From: Larix kaempferi
Taxonomy: Eukaryota > Streptophyta > Pinopsida > Pinales > Pinaceae
Assembly: GCA_027924585.1 (NCBI GenBank)
Contig: BSBM01000372.1
Span: 29,506,001-29,570,000, forward strand
Direction of reading: 5' to 3'
Length of the DNA stretch: 64,000 bases
The position numbers and the translations under genes are program-made. Shown piece by piece: positions 46,901 to 58,854 of the stretch; position 1 is the stretch's first letter; each line of letters opens with the position of its first letter. The notes beneath the pieces are model-generated. The model did no database searches and was not told the DNA's origin. It saw nothing but the letters and a program-made list of their open reading frames with translations.

Positions 46901-48246
46901 GTATCTGTTGATTAAGTTGTCATTGATGCCAACAGTGTATAGTAATTGATGCCAACATGTCTTGGTGCCCCTTGAGGAGCCCCTGAGGGTTAAGTAATTG
47001 TCAGTGTCTAAGGAGACCTTTTGATCTTGTCCAAGCCCAAGTTTGAAGCCCTTGGAGCCCTTGGGACAATGACAAAAGCCCTGAACACCCTGTAGAGTGT
47101 TTAAGTACCCCAAAGAGGTTTTGTGTTTCCCCAATTGTTTCTTTGTTTCCCCAGTATCACAACTTATGCCCCAGTACGCTACAAAAGTTTTGAACAAGTT
47201 GCGAGAGACCAAATGAACCTTTCAGTGGTCATTTGTGTTTATTGAGGTCATGGTACCCCAGGAGAAGGTCTAGCAACCCCACAGGTGATGTCATGATGGA
47301 TCTTGACCCTTGTAGGTCTCCTGGTGTGGTTGAGGTGGTTGAAGAAGCCTATGAAGCCCCTTGCTTGATGAAGAAGTCCTTGGACCGACATTTGATGGCT
47401 TAATGGTCCTTGTCCCCTTAAAGGTGATGATGTGGCCATTAATGACTTAATGAAGACTTAGAACCCTTGACGAAGATCTTGATGCCCGTGTATCCCTTAT
47501 TGGGGTCATGGAACCCTTGGAGATGGTCATTATGCATGAGAAGGTCTGGCACCCACATAAATGGCGGCATGATGACCCTTGGACACTATATGATCATTGA
47601 TGGTGCATTTGGAAATGATTTGGGTCTTGGAATCCATACATATGGTGGTTTGTAATCCCATGATTGTTGGAGCCTTTGATATGATAGAATCCTTGGTCAT
47701 GATGCCCTCATCACTTGGTGATGGAGTCCTATGTGATGGGCTTGAAGTCCATGGAAAGTATCTTTAAGTATTATATGATATCCTTGAAAGAGTCCTTGAA
47801 ACCCTTGCATGTGGTGCCTTGGGTCTTGAACCATGGTGATGTATGGTCCTATTTGTGGTTGTATGGATATTGGGATGTAGATGGAGGTAGATCCCACGGA
47901 CATGCCTTGATATGTTGAAGAAGACTTTGAAACTCTTGTAGTTAGTGGTATGGTCTTTGGCACCCTCATGTGTGGGGTCTTTGACGTCCTGGACACATTG
48001 AATAATTTAAGGGTATTAGACCAAGAATTTGCAAATAAACCCATCATAGGGAGATAGTCCTCGTCAAGCCATTTCCATTGATATGTGGAGCATCTTCTAA
48101 CTCCTTATGGTTGAAGAGATATGAATTTTTGAAGTTGGTGTACCCCACCTTTTTGGGTGAGCCGACCTAACAAAAGAAAATTTAATTATTTGTAATTTTG
48201 AATTGCATGTCGGCCCTGTTTGAGGTAATAACTTTCCTCCATGACC

Positions 48247-48257
48247 TATATAAATAG
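48247..48257 (+). promoter_or_regulatory. TATA box of the solo LTR
   Basis: TATATAAATAG in the middle of the LTR on the strand that gives TG...CA ends; it would separate U3 from R. Confidence 0.55.
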
Positions 48258-49824
48258 AATATCAAACATTTCATTTGCTCATCAATTGGAATTTCGCAAC
48301 TCTTGGAGAAAAGTGCGAAATTTTGTGGAGGAAACGTTTTTTGGGTATCTTCACTAAAATTGGCATAACTTTCTCATACGGAATCGGAATTACAAAATTC
48401 TTGGCTCGTTGGAAAGCTTGTTACGAGGGCTATGTGATGACATGATCTAGAGTTTATTTTGGTTTGTCTATTGTTTCTTGACCTTATGATCTTCAAAAAG
48501 GTATGGCTCATGCTTCTGGGTTTCTCTTGTAATGGCACATGTTTCTCATGGATAGAGTTCATCTTTGATATTTGTATGTGAGCCTATATATTGGTATATA
48601 TATTTGAAGTCATTATGGAGGATATGATGATGAAGTTGCATACTTTTATGCTATGATATTATACACTTTATGATGATAATGCATGTGATAATGATGTACA
48701 CTCTATGAAGTTGATGCACTCCTATACAATATGATGTACATGCATACCATAGTGTGATGATGCTCTCCTATGCATTATGATGTATACTTGATGTTGATTT
48801 GACAAGTCATCATTGACTTAGCATTCTTCCATTGCATTTTGAATAGTATTATATTAGGATTGTATTGACAGTACTCTTTGACTTAATTGATGACCTTCAT
48901 TGAGTTGACAAAACAATGTTGTAAGGGTTTGTCATTGACTAAGTGGATTGACCTAAGATTGACTTGTTAGTGGTTGACTATGAGCCTTAACTGTTATCTG
49001 AGTAACATTGGCAAGTTGATGATTTGACAAAGTAAAGGCTGTTTGATTGATTTGATAATACTTCTCTTGATTGATTTGAGATGTGATTGGTTTTGGGCAA
49101 TTGTTTTATTCACCATTGACTTAGTAAGTCAATATTGATCTTAAGTAATGGGCATTCCAGTATTGAGAAACCATTGACTGTATTTGATTTAGTTAACATT
49201 GTATGAGACTGTATATTGATGAAAGTATCCATAGGTGGTATAGCATTGACCAAGTTGGTTGAAGACATGATTGTCTTACAGTTTGTTGATTGCTTGTTTG
49301 AAGTTGTCCGTCAAGTTCTGCTTGACTATGTTGCCTGTCAAATTGTGAGAATAGTTGTGATGTCATTTAACTAAGTATGATTGGGTGAGTAAAGTTATGG
49401 TTGTAACTCTATCTTGACCAAGTAAGAAAGTAGGTTTCCCATAGAGCAATTATGGACAGGTACATGATCAGATTGACACAGGCATATGATTAATTTGGCA
49501 CAGGTACATAAGCAGCTTGGTACAGGTTTGGCATAAGTTGTATGTGCAATTGGTCTAACTCAGATTGGCTGAGTTGTATGAGCAGTTGGTTTGATCCAGG
49601 TGGTCTGGTACACAGTTGGTTGAACTCAGATTGATTGATTCAAATGATGTGAACAACAGATTGATTTATGCAGACAGATTGATTGGTATAGCTGAGATTG
49701 ATTGGTACAGCTAGATTGGACAGATTGAGTGTATAGGTTGATGAACAATGTGGCACAGTTGTGATGATCGGTGGACAGTTGATGAGCAATGAACAGTTGA
49801 CGAGCAGTGGTCAGTTGATGAGCA

Positions 49825-49935
49825 GTGAAAGTGGTTTTGCAGTGTGGTACAGGTTGTGCAGTGTGGTTTAGGTTTTGCAGTGTGGTACAGGTTGTGCAGT
49901 GTGGTTTAGATTGTGCAGTGTGGTACAGGTGTTGG
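49825..49935 (+). repeat. About 19-20-bp minisatellite in the solo LTR
   Basis: Five to six copies of TGCAGTGTGGTACAGGT, alternating with TGCAGTGTGGTTTAGGT. The preceding 49740-49825 carries a related CAGTTGATGAGCAGTG repeat. Confidence 0.85.
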
Positions 49936-50429
49936 ATAGCAGGTCCACAGGATCAGTGCAGTTTGTGGTTCAGTAGTTCAGTTTCTATCTTCATATCAGG
50001 GTGGCAGGACGGGGCAAGGAAATTGAGGGAGCTAAGGCTTCCTTCAGGTTGTAGCCTGTAAACCAGGGGGTTGTAGCCTCCTTCCAGTTGCAGCTGGAGA
50101 ATTGAAGTCTTTGTAACAAAGGGGGTTGTTGCCTCCTTCCAGTAGTTGTTGGTAAATTATTATTATAAAGGCTTCCGTGGTTTTTCCCCCAGGACTTGGG
50201 TTTCCACGTAAAAATCTTGTGTACTGTGTTTTTCTATGCTTCCTATGTGATGATGATATGATGAGATGTAAATGTTAATAATGCTGATGATATAATGATA
50301 ATGTGATAATGCATTAATGAATGATGTATTGAATAAGCTTCTGATGATTGTTAAAGTTGAAAAAGTAATAAAATCTACACACACTGTTCACCCCCCCCTC
50401 TCAGTGTGCTCCGTGTGTCCAACAGTATC

Positions 50430-51037
50430 CCCCATCATCGACATGAAATGCGATCATAGATGTTTGGAATGAATCAGACAGTAATGTGTGAGACTAACTT
50501 AGAGACGACCGACATGATAGAAGGCGACTGCAGATAATGAATGACAAACTTCTCTTGAACATGGGAATGGCATGACTTGGAAGTATTGACACGATGAGAA
50601 TGATACCAACCCCCTAATGAAACTGATGATGGAAGCATTCTTCAGATGACCCAAAGGAGAAACAAGACTCATGGAATTGGTGTGACTCGAAGACAAACGA
50701 ATTACCCAAGTACTGAATGCATATCCAGATGAGTGCCATGTTCAAGAGTGACTATGTATTGCTATAACTACAATGAAACACAAACTCTTCCCTTATCCCC
50801 ATCATGATTTATGAGTACCTCTTTTGTTTTTTAACGAGCTTGAGGAGGGTAACAGATGCTCTATATAGCTCATTCCATGGACGAGTCCAATCCCAAATAT
50901 TTTGCGAACCTAGGATAAGAGGGGTTCGTCCCAAAACGGGCCCTTCGATGTCAGTTTTAACAAGTCCAAAGAAGGTAAACTAGACATCATTTCATGTTTA
51001 GAGAGTCTGAAAAGAACTAATGAAGACTCCAAAGGTT
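50430..51037 (-). other. 3' untranslated region of Tat-like copy 2 (second part)
   Basis: Colinear with the reverse complement of copy 1 at about 23900-25100, but without the dispersed repeat found there. No gene. Confidence 0.7.
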
Positions 51038-51322
51038 CTTTTTCGTAAAAGTTAGTCTCTTCACCTGAAAAAGGATAAAACAACGTGAAAGAGAACTCTT
51101 CTAGTCACGATCGGTTGGAGTGTTCCTTTTTCGTAAATAGTGCCTCCTGGTCTGAAAAAGGGGTAAACTATCACCAGGAAGACGATCATTCAAATACTTT
51201 TACAAGCATGAAAGCATCAAGTTTGCTTGGCGATCTTTTCGTATTTAGAGAGCCTGAAAAGAGCTTAAAGGAAGACTCCTGTGGGGTCGCTTTTTCGTGG
51301 GAGTTTTACGAGCCCGAAAAAG
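51038..51322 (-). repeat. Array of hairpins in the 3' region (copy 2)
   Basis: CTTTTTC/GAAAAAG (about 51038-51073), CCTTTTTC/GAAAAAGG (51125-51161), CTTTTC/GAAAAG (about 51237-51262) and CTTTTTCG/CGAAAAAG (51290-51322). Matches the array of copy 1. Confidence 0.75.
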
Positions 51323-51645
51323 TGATAAAAGATAACTCGATGACTTATTCTCATCATTTTACGAGCACGAGAAGGAACAAGGAGTAAGCTCAGTGTCATT
51401 AATATTTGATTTTAACGAGCAGAATAATAACACAAGAACGCTCGAAGAGTTGTTCACACCCAATCACATGCGTGAGATGACCACAATCACGACAAAAGGT
51501 TTGAATACGACACTTTACTTCACCTGTAGACCCCAAAAACTAGGTCAAAACAACCGATTAGCCATTTAGACATAAAAAATATCCCCAACTATAGTAAAAA
51601 TGATCCAATAAGGAATAAATTGAAAAGAGAATATTCCAATTTCAA

Positions 51646-51653
51646 TATAAAAT
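51646..51653 (+). promoter_or_regulatory. TATA box of the antisense gene (copy 2)
   Basis: TATAAAAT, 464 nt upstream of ATG 52110, preceded by GAATATTCCA and followed by CCAAATTGGGAGG, as in copy 1. Confidence 0.6.
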
Positions 51654-51884
51654 GGGAAAATAGTAAAAATTACTCACTATTTAATTTTTACCAAATTGGG
51701 AGGTGGAAATTACTAGTTGAAGTACGATTTTCAATTGTCGATTGCGGGAGCCCTGTTTGGTCATTTTCAGTGCCGTCAGCATTGGTAAGCCTACATCCTG
51801 TCCTTTTCATGTCCAGTGGATTAAAATTTCTTTTCATTTCTAATTTATGAATTTTTGGCTTGTATAAATGAGGGGAAATGCGCC

Positions 51885-51995
51885 TTTAGGCTGGCGCACT
51901 TCCCCCTTATGGGATGTGCACCGAGGGTTGGATGGCGCCATTCCCATAAGGGTGTCTTGCACAGATGGCGCCCTGTCTATACGGACGGGGTGCGC
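51885..51995 (+). promoter_or_regulatory. GC-rich motif cluster in the 5' region of the antisense gene (copy 2)
   Basis: CTGGCGCACT at 51891-51900 is identical to the decamer found twice in this element's LTR. ATGGCGCC occurs at about 51933 and 51965 and GTGCGCCGGC at about 51990. Confidence 0.5.
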
Positions 51996-52109
51996 CGGCA
52001 TGAATTGGCCCCATGAACTCAAGAATATACCAAAAATTGATAAGTTGGAAGGTTGGATACACTTCTAATGAATGTTTTGTTGATGTTTGGATAAGTTTGG
52101 GTGGTAAAG

Positions 52110-53322
52110 ATGGTCCAATGGAGAGAAAGAGAGCACGGAATGGATGATTCCCAAATGGCCAAAAATCCCCAATGCATGAATGCATTGCGGAATTGCGAGA
52201 TACTAAAGTACTTTCATATCCAGGGCATGAGGGCCGAAGTACCTCTACTGGAATACCTGATTAGATGCTGGGATCCAGAGCAACAACACTTTCGGGTTAG
52301 TGTACATACACTGACTATAGATATCGAGGATATCTATTTTCTGAAGGGGTTGTCCCCATGGGGAGCTCCAGTGTCATTGACGGGATCACGAGGGAGTGAT
52401 CGAACTACTGAGGAGGTAGTGGCACAGTGGTGTACTCCTAGTACGTAGATGGTTGGTGGGAAAATCCCCATCAAATATGTGAGAAACCATCCACTATGCA
52501 TAGTCTTGTTCACTATTGAGAGGGCGGTAGGGAGTAGAGCTCCTCACCTGGACAACAAGGCCCACATGTTGTATTCGGAGGAGTGTATGGATCCTACAGT
52601 TTTCAACTGGTGCGAGGGACTCCTCGTGTCCCTCATAGAGCAGCTCACCAAATGTCAGCGTGGTGAGATGAAACAGTTCGGATATGGGTTAGTCATGGTC
52701 TCATTCTTCTTAGAGCGAGTCCCACATCTACGCCCACAGATCGAGTTAGATGAGTTGGATCTAAGGAATCCTCACATGGTTTGATGGTCCGAGGCGATGG
52801 CCCGCAACGGAGGTGGGGGTCCTATCATTAGCTACGGTCCTCCTTTTTTCAAGTTGTTGAGGGGTCAGCTCCTCATGGTGGAGTACTACCCCTACGAGGT
52901 CACTGATTTTAGAGGAGACCTGGACCTAGTTCTTCCTGAGGACATGTAGTGGGGCGATATAGGTAAGAATGACAACTCTATTGTATTTTTCATTTTATGT
53001 TTTTAGATGTTTTTGGAGTTGTACTGACAACTATTACATGTTTGGTGCAGATTTGGACTCATCTCATCCAGCTGGTGCCTCCCCGATTTCCTGGAGAGGA
53101 GTGGTGCGAGAGATGGAGGCTACAGAGCGCGATGCAGTAGAGGAGTTGGATGGGCTGGAGGAGAACCTCCAGTGGTTGACCTTGGATATCCCGGATCCAT
53201 GCATTCACGAGCTACACTGCCGCTATCAATGATATACCGTGGGGGTATCCGATCACTTCGGTTCACTACTTTGGAAAGTGGCTAGGGTCATTGTATACTA
53301 CCATGAGTGTCCTAGGGACTAG
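52110..53322 (+). pseudogene. Antisense two-exon gene, plant-mobile-domain-like (copy 2)
   Basis: Opposite to the Tat-like element. Exon 1 52110-52962 (853 bp), intron 52963-53050 (88 bp, ATAG|GTAAGA to TTTGGTGCAG), exon 2 from 53051. Splicing moves the frame by one and joins two conserved blocks, which supports a real intron. Landmarks: A-L-R-N-C near the start, L-T-I-D-I-E-D-I-Y-F-L-K-G-L-S, V-F-N-W-C-E-G-L-L, G-G-G-P-I-I-S-Y-G-P, and in exon 2 I-P-D-P-C-I-H-E-L. Breaks: TAG 52446-52448, TGA about 52783, TAG about 52947, TGA about 53230; homology continues to about 53322. Resembles plant mobile domain proteins; otherwise function unknown. Confidence 0.8.
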
Positions 53323-53577
53323 GCTCATATGTATATGTATATATGTAAAGCTACGGGCTTCAGACTTTTGTAGAGGATGTTTATACTGAAAGCTCATGTG
53401 CTTCAACTTTTGTATCAGTACCACCTTTTTGTATTTATACTGACATGATATGTAAAATTTTTTATGCGACTCTATATACTGTGTTCAACTGATGATTATG
53501 GGATCTTGTACATGTTTTTTCTTATACATTATGGACAATTTACATGTTATGTCTGTTTTTGTATCTTTTGGATTTTT

Positions 53578-53991
53578 TTATGTATGTGCAATGTACCAAT
53601 CTAGTATAAAATTGGCCATGGAGTCAACAACAATGTTCATGTGTCTTGAAATGTGCAGGTATTGAACAGATTCAAAGGACCTCTCCAAGAGATGTACTCG
53701 TCGGAAAAGACAGATCAACGTGGGGTCACAGATAACGTAAACACGGTTAAGATGAGAGACCACTAATTGTGAGTCAAGATGGATGATAATGTGGTCCATA
53801 CCCAGTTAAAGAGCGTCGGTTAAGACTCCAATCACCGCATGATACTCGGCGACGTTATTGGTTGCGTACCCTAGAAAATTCCCTCCTGAACTAATGAGCT
53901 CGCTGATAGGTGAATAGAGTACCCAGGCTGTCAAAGCGAGGTTACGAGTATGCCGGTTGGTGCCGTCCGCAAATCCAAAATAGGTTGCCAT
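53578..53991 (-). pseudogene. Second RNase H frame downstream of integrase (copy 2)
   Basis: 414 nt, the same length as copy 1 (20847-21260). Motifs: F-A-D-G-T-N-R-H-T-R, V-A-E-Y, L-D-S-Q-L-V-V-S-H-L and V-D-S-M-A-N-F-I-L-D, keeping all four acidic positions. One TAA near 53803-53805 interrupts. It starts 124 nt after the pol stop (54116-54114) in another frame, directly after TGTGCAG. Confidence 0.85.
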
Positions 53992-54113
53992 CTGCACATG
54001 CAGACATAACATGGTATAAGTGTAAATCCAAAATCCTATCACACTAAAGCAAAGTGCCACACCACACAAAACACACACCATGTACAGTATATACAGAGTA
54101 CTAATGCATAAAA

Positions 54114-57100
54114 ACTTAGGCATAGTACCGCTTCAGGTAGATCCCAATGATATCCCATCATAATCTTCGAGTTCATATGCTCCCTTCTCCAAGACACGTT
54201 TAACAACATATGGCCCGTGCCACATGGACTCAAACTTGCCTGCCCCTAGCTTATCATGTTTTTGGTCGTAGGTGAGGACCAAATCTCCCTCGTTAAAGAT
54301 ACGAGGCTTGAATAACTTGTCATACTGGGATTTGATGCGCTTTATATGTGCTTCATTATCAAGAGCAACATCGTGGTGGGTTTCATCGAGTTTATCCAAG
54401 TGTAGAAAGCATTCTTCCTTGGCAGTAGTGTTTGGAAGGAGTTCAACGACAAGTTTTAATGATGGAATCTCACACTTTGTCGGTAATACTACCTCTAGTC
54501 CATACACCAATTGAAAAGGCGTGAAAATGGTGGCAGTTTTTATGGAGGTCTGGTATGCCCATAAGGCATAAAAGAGCATGTTATGCCAGTTAGACCTGTG
54601 TGTACCCACCATGCGTTGAATCATGGTTTTCAAGACCTTATTGATGGCCTCTACTTGTCCATTCGATTGTGGGTAGTATGGAGTTGAGTTCTCATGGCGA
54701 AAACCCAGTCGGGTGCTCAATTCGTTGACCATCTTGTTCTGGAAATGAGATCCATGATCCGTAATGATGGCTTTCGGGACTCCGAATCTTGCAATGACGT
54801 CATCAAACATAAAGAGTGTGGCTGTTTTGTCATCTTCATTGTCCGTAGGATAGCCTCGGCCCACTTGGTAAAATTGTCAACCGCAACAATGACATAACCA
54901 TGCCCCCTGGATGAGGTAGGCCTACAGTGCATGAAGTCTATGCCCCAGTTGGAAAAGGGACCGATGACAATAACAAGATGTAAAGGAGCTGGGTGAGAGC
55001 GCTTTTTATAATGACAAAGCTGGCAGGGAGGACACTTCTTGATGGCATCGATACAATCTTTAAAGATGGAAGGCTAGTAGTATCCAACGCGTAGTATTTT
55101 CTGTGTCGTAGCCATCCAAGAAAGGTGACCGTCACATGCCCCAGAGTGACAATGATTCAAAACGTGTTCATCGACGATCAAGTAGGTATAAGGTATCATC
55201 AACACCACAATGGTATAAGGTATCATCGATGATCAAGTAGTACTTGGTATGGTGGCATATACGACGACGTTCGTCACGAGATAGTTGAGGGTAGAACCAT
55301 TGGGTTTGGAGATACAAAGTGATATCCCCATACGATGGGTCATAAGTGCTGAGAATAAACAAGGACTCATCGGGTAAAGAGTCTGTAGGCTCGGATTCCA
55401 TATCAGTACAGGGAAGATCGCAGATAAGCTTAAAAAACCAAAGACTTTTTAGACTTGTCCTTCTCAAACTGGAGGTCAAATTCTTGAAGAAAGACAATCC
55501 AACATGAATACTTGTCCCCTAGTACTAGACGTGTGAGGACATGGTACATAGGGTTAGAGTTGACAAAGATGGTGGTAGTGTAGAGGAGGATGTAATGGCA
55601 GAACTTTTGGACAACAATGACTGTTGCGAGAGCTAGTTTCTCAACATGTGAGTAACAAGTTTCGGGATCAAGAAGACCCTTACTCAAGTAGTATATCACA
55701 TGTTCCTGGGCGTTGTTGTCTTCCTGGACCGAGACCATGGAAATCGTGGTAGTGGAAGAAAAAAGATAGAGGATGTAATCCTTGTAGTAATTGGGCGGTT
55801 GTAAGACGGGGGCATGAGTGATGGCATGCTTTAGGTTGTCAAATGATTGTTGGGCATAATCGTCCCAAATGAATGGGATGTCCTTCTTTAACAGCCACAT
55901 GTATCCCTGTGTCTTCTAAGTGAAATTACAGACAAAATGCCTTAAGTAGTTTGCCTTCCCTTGCAAACTTTGTAATCCCAGTATGTCGGTGGGGAGTGGA
56001 AGAGCGATGATGGCTTCCACCTTCAAGGGATCAATGCAGATCCCGTCTTTGGAAATGATGAATCCTAGGAGGCGTATGGACTCGACACAAAATATGCACT
56101 TGTGAGGGTTTAGATGGACATTATATTGTCTACATTTTAGAAATACGGTCGTCATATGATCTATGTGGAACTCATGACGATTTGAATGAGAAGGGAGATC
56201 AATGAGATATGGCTCCATAAAGTCCTTCATGTCATGAAAAGCATACGACATATCCCGCTGGAATGTAGCACCAGTATTTTTAAGACCAAAAGGTAGTTTG
56301 CGATATGCAAACGTACCCCACGGGAAGATGAAAGCAGTTTTATTTTGATCGGCGGGGTGGATCTCAATTTGATTATAGCAAGAAAAGCCATCCATAAATG
56401 AGAATATGACGCTCCCAGCGTAGTTGTCGATGATTTGGTTGATAAATGGGGTAGGGTAGTTTTCCTTGGGATAAGCCTTATTGAGGTCCCTGTAATCGAC
56501 ACAAAACCTAATGGTGCCCTACTTTTTGGAAACAACGACGACATTAGAGACCCAGTCTATCAATTGGACAGGGTAGATGAAGCCAGCCTTCAAATTTTTT
56601 TCAATCTCAGCCTTTATAGCCACAGTCTTCCGAGGGTGCAGTGGACGTAAATTTTGTCGGACAAGTTTAGCCTTGGGATAAGTTTTGATCTCATGAACAA
56701 CAATGACAGGATCAATTCTGGGCATTTCCTCGTAGCTCCATGCAAATACGTCCTGGAACTGTTTGAATAAGGCCATGTATGAGGCAATATATTCAGGGGA
56801 GCATTTGTGGCCTATACGAATATGTTCCATGACTCCATGTGTTGTTGACATGTCGATCAGTATGGTAGGTTCAATGTTTTCCAAGTTACCCTCAGTTACC
56901 GCATCACAAGTGAGGATAGGAGATTGGGGGTAGGGAACAACATCTGGCGAGATGAGGGTTTCAATGTGGTTCTCCATGGAATCTAGCAGTGGGAGTAAAG
57001 ACTATCGATGGTGGAGGTCTTCCCATGGGGGTTCATCCATGATCATGATCTCCATGATGGACTCGTCAGAATGGAAAGTCCGGAGGAGAGGATCGGGTTG

Positions 57101-58330
57101 CGATGAAAGCCGCTGTAAAGTTGGAGAATAAGATGTAGATGCCAGTGAGGAGTGGTCATCTAATGATGTTCGGATATCCTCGTATCTAGATTCCGCTAGT
57201 GTGAGAGGCATTAAATCTCCAATCGAGTCCAACATGTCAAGCGTGGGAACGAGCCATTGGTCATTGGAGGTAGTTGGTGATGGGATCATAGAGGAAATCA
57301 TGTTCACTGTGGCAACATGGGAAGGGGGTCCGATGATGGAAAGAATCCCATGAGGGATCTTGAGGAGTCTTGCCCCCAAACTCTCATATATCTGGGATGA
57401 ATGACCTAAGAGGGGTACATTGGCTCTAGGGTGAGTAGTGGTGTCCAGTGTACATAAATCTAGTTGGTCGATAGTAATGATTTTCCCTTGGTGGGGAAAT
57501 TGTACAATGCGAAATATGGAAGATGCGACCGTAGTCATGGCATAAAACCGATTACAACCAAGGAGTAGATTATAGTTCAATGGGGCGGAGAATACTTCCA
57601 CATTGATGGAAATGGTATTTCCCCCCAGCTCTATAGCCAAAGCTTGTAACAACCCGTGTGGTTGGAATCCACTACCGTCGAATTCTTTCAAAGTGGTAGG
57701 GGAGCGGTTCAACTCGGGAGAGCCAATGGCTCGCCAATAGGATAATGACATTACCAAAGTGGATGCTCCTTCGTCTAACACAGTACGATGGATGATTTTC
57801 CTAGCAACATTGGTAACAATTTGGAACGCAAGTTGGTGGGAAAGTATCGGTTTGAAGTACTAGAGTTAGAACATAATAGTGTTCGAGGAATCAGGGTCTA
57901 CAACGCTGATAGCAGCAAGGAGAGTCTTGCGCTGATTAGGACAATTTTGCAAGAATTCCAACGTAGACATAGAACAAGGGGCTTGCGCTAAGTCCTCTAC
58001 AATATTGTAACTTTGAGTAGCCCGAGCATTAGGATTCAAAACAACTTTTCTAATCGTGCTCTTGGGTGGACGTAGTAATGACTCAAAGGAGGGTTTCTCA
58101 ATTGTGAGAGAACCTTGTAGTGGGGGAACGTTTGATGTAGAGGCGGAATCTTTTTCAATATTACTTCAACCAGATTCCTTAATTGGGACCGAGTCATAAG
58201 AACGTGATCAAGTGCTCAAGTTGACAGTTTCACTATGCACCATGAGAACATGAGCGGTAGAGGATGATTCTACTTGAGAAGGAGAGTGTTGTTGCACGAT
58301 CATTTGTTGTTGTTGCATGGGGAAGGGATC
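54114..58330 (-). pseudogene. Pol of Tat-like copy 2
   Basis: Colinear with copy 1: protease with L-D-E-G-A-S-T (about 57780), linker, reverse transcriptase (about 56900-55916), RNase H (55900-55430), integrase with A-V-D-N-F-T-K-W, I-I-T-D-H-G-S-H-F and Q-V-E-A-I-N-K-V (about 54930-54600), ending at 54114-54116. The reverse-transcriptase catalytic box reads Y-L-I-D instead of Y-L-D-D (about 56198-56212), which should abolish activity. Many stops and frameshifts (for example near 54840-54940, 55160, 55430, 55905, 56519, 57000). More decayed than copy 1. Confidence 0.88.
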
Positions 58331-58854
58331 AGTTAAAACTACGGGTGTTGGGTTCCCTTTTAGGAACTTTTGGACCTCGTCCCGATGTGGGAATTCTCTG
58401 GTAAAGTGGTCGTCACCCCATAGTAAACAGGGATACTTAACCTTCCACTTAGCTTTGGTGGGGTCAAGATTATTCTGTTTCTGTTCCTGCTGATTAGAAG
58501 ACTTTTTGTTTTTCCCCTTGTTCTTCTTTTACCACCGGATTTCTGAGGTGAAGCAGATTGGAATGAATTCACTTCATCCGTGGAAGCAGGTCTGGGTGAT
58601 TAGTTGGTGTTGTTCCCAGGATGGGGTGGGGATGGAGTGGAACTAGCATGACTATGTGGTCCATTGGATTGAGAAACAGGTTGGTTTGGAACGAAACTGA
58701 TGATGCCATCAACATGAGGTCCCGGGGGTGGCTTTGTTGGGTCGTAGGTAGGGAGGGGTGTGTCAGGGACAATATCATATAGAGTGCCAGATTGAGCGTA
58801 GACTAAGTCTAAGTATTGGGCACATGCTATAGCTTGTTCTTTGGTGACGGCCCT
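58330..58854 (-). pseudogene. Gag C-terminal fragment of Tat-like copy 2
   Basis: Matches copy 1 gag around 16020-16540. The zinc knuckle has lost two of its three cysteines (C-L-L-W-G-D-D-H-F-T-R-E-F). The upstream part of gag is cut off at 58854 by the next LTR. Confidence 0.8.

Larger units (their letters stand above)
46901..50429 (+). mobile_element. 3.5-kb solo LTR with GTATC target duplication
   Basis: 46906-50424 (3519 bp) begins TGTTGATTAAG and ends GTGTGTCCAACA, so the termini form the inverted TGTTG/CAACA expected of an LTR. GTATC flanks it (46901-46905, 50425-50429), and removing it restores colinearity with Tat-like copy 1. No primer-binding site, gag or pol inside. TATATAAATAG at 48247-48257 would be the promoter. 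The C-run and CTCTCAGTG near the right end resemble Copia (SIRE/Maximus-type) LTRs, but family is not certain. Very long for an LTR. Confidence 0.85.
45235..58854 (-). mobile_element. Tat-like Ty3/gypsy element (copy 2), partial
   Basis: Minus-strand relative of 10555-26696. Visible: 3' LTR 45235-46199, polypurine tract, 3' region, antisense gene, second RNase H, pol and the C-terminal part of gag. The sequence stops mid-gag at 58854, where an Athila-like LTR begins; the remaining gag, leader and 5' LTR lie beyond the window if present. A 3.5-kb solo LTR (46906-50424) sits in its 3' region. Protein blocks match copy 1 throughout, while the LTRs share only their ends and a few motifs, so the two are different subfamilies. 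Confidence 0.9.

Noticed and set aside
49825-50061. Cys/Val/Trp-rich 78-codon frame in the solo LTR
   Set aside because: Produced by the 19-20-bp minisatellite.
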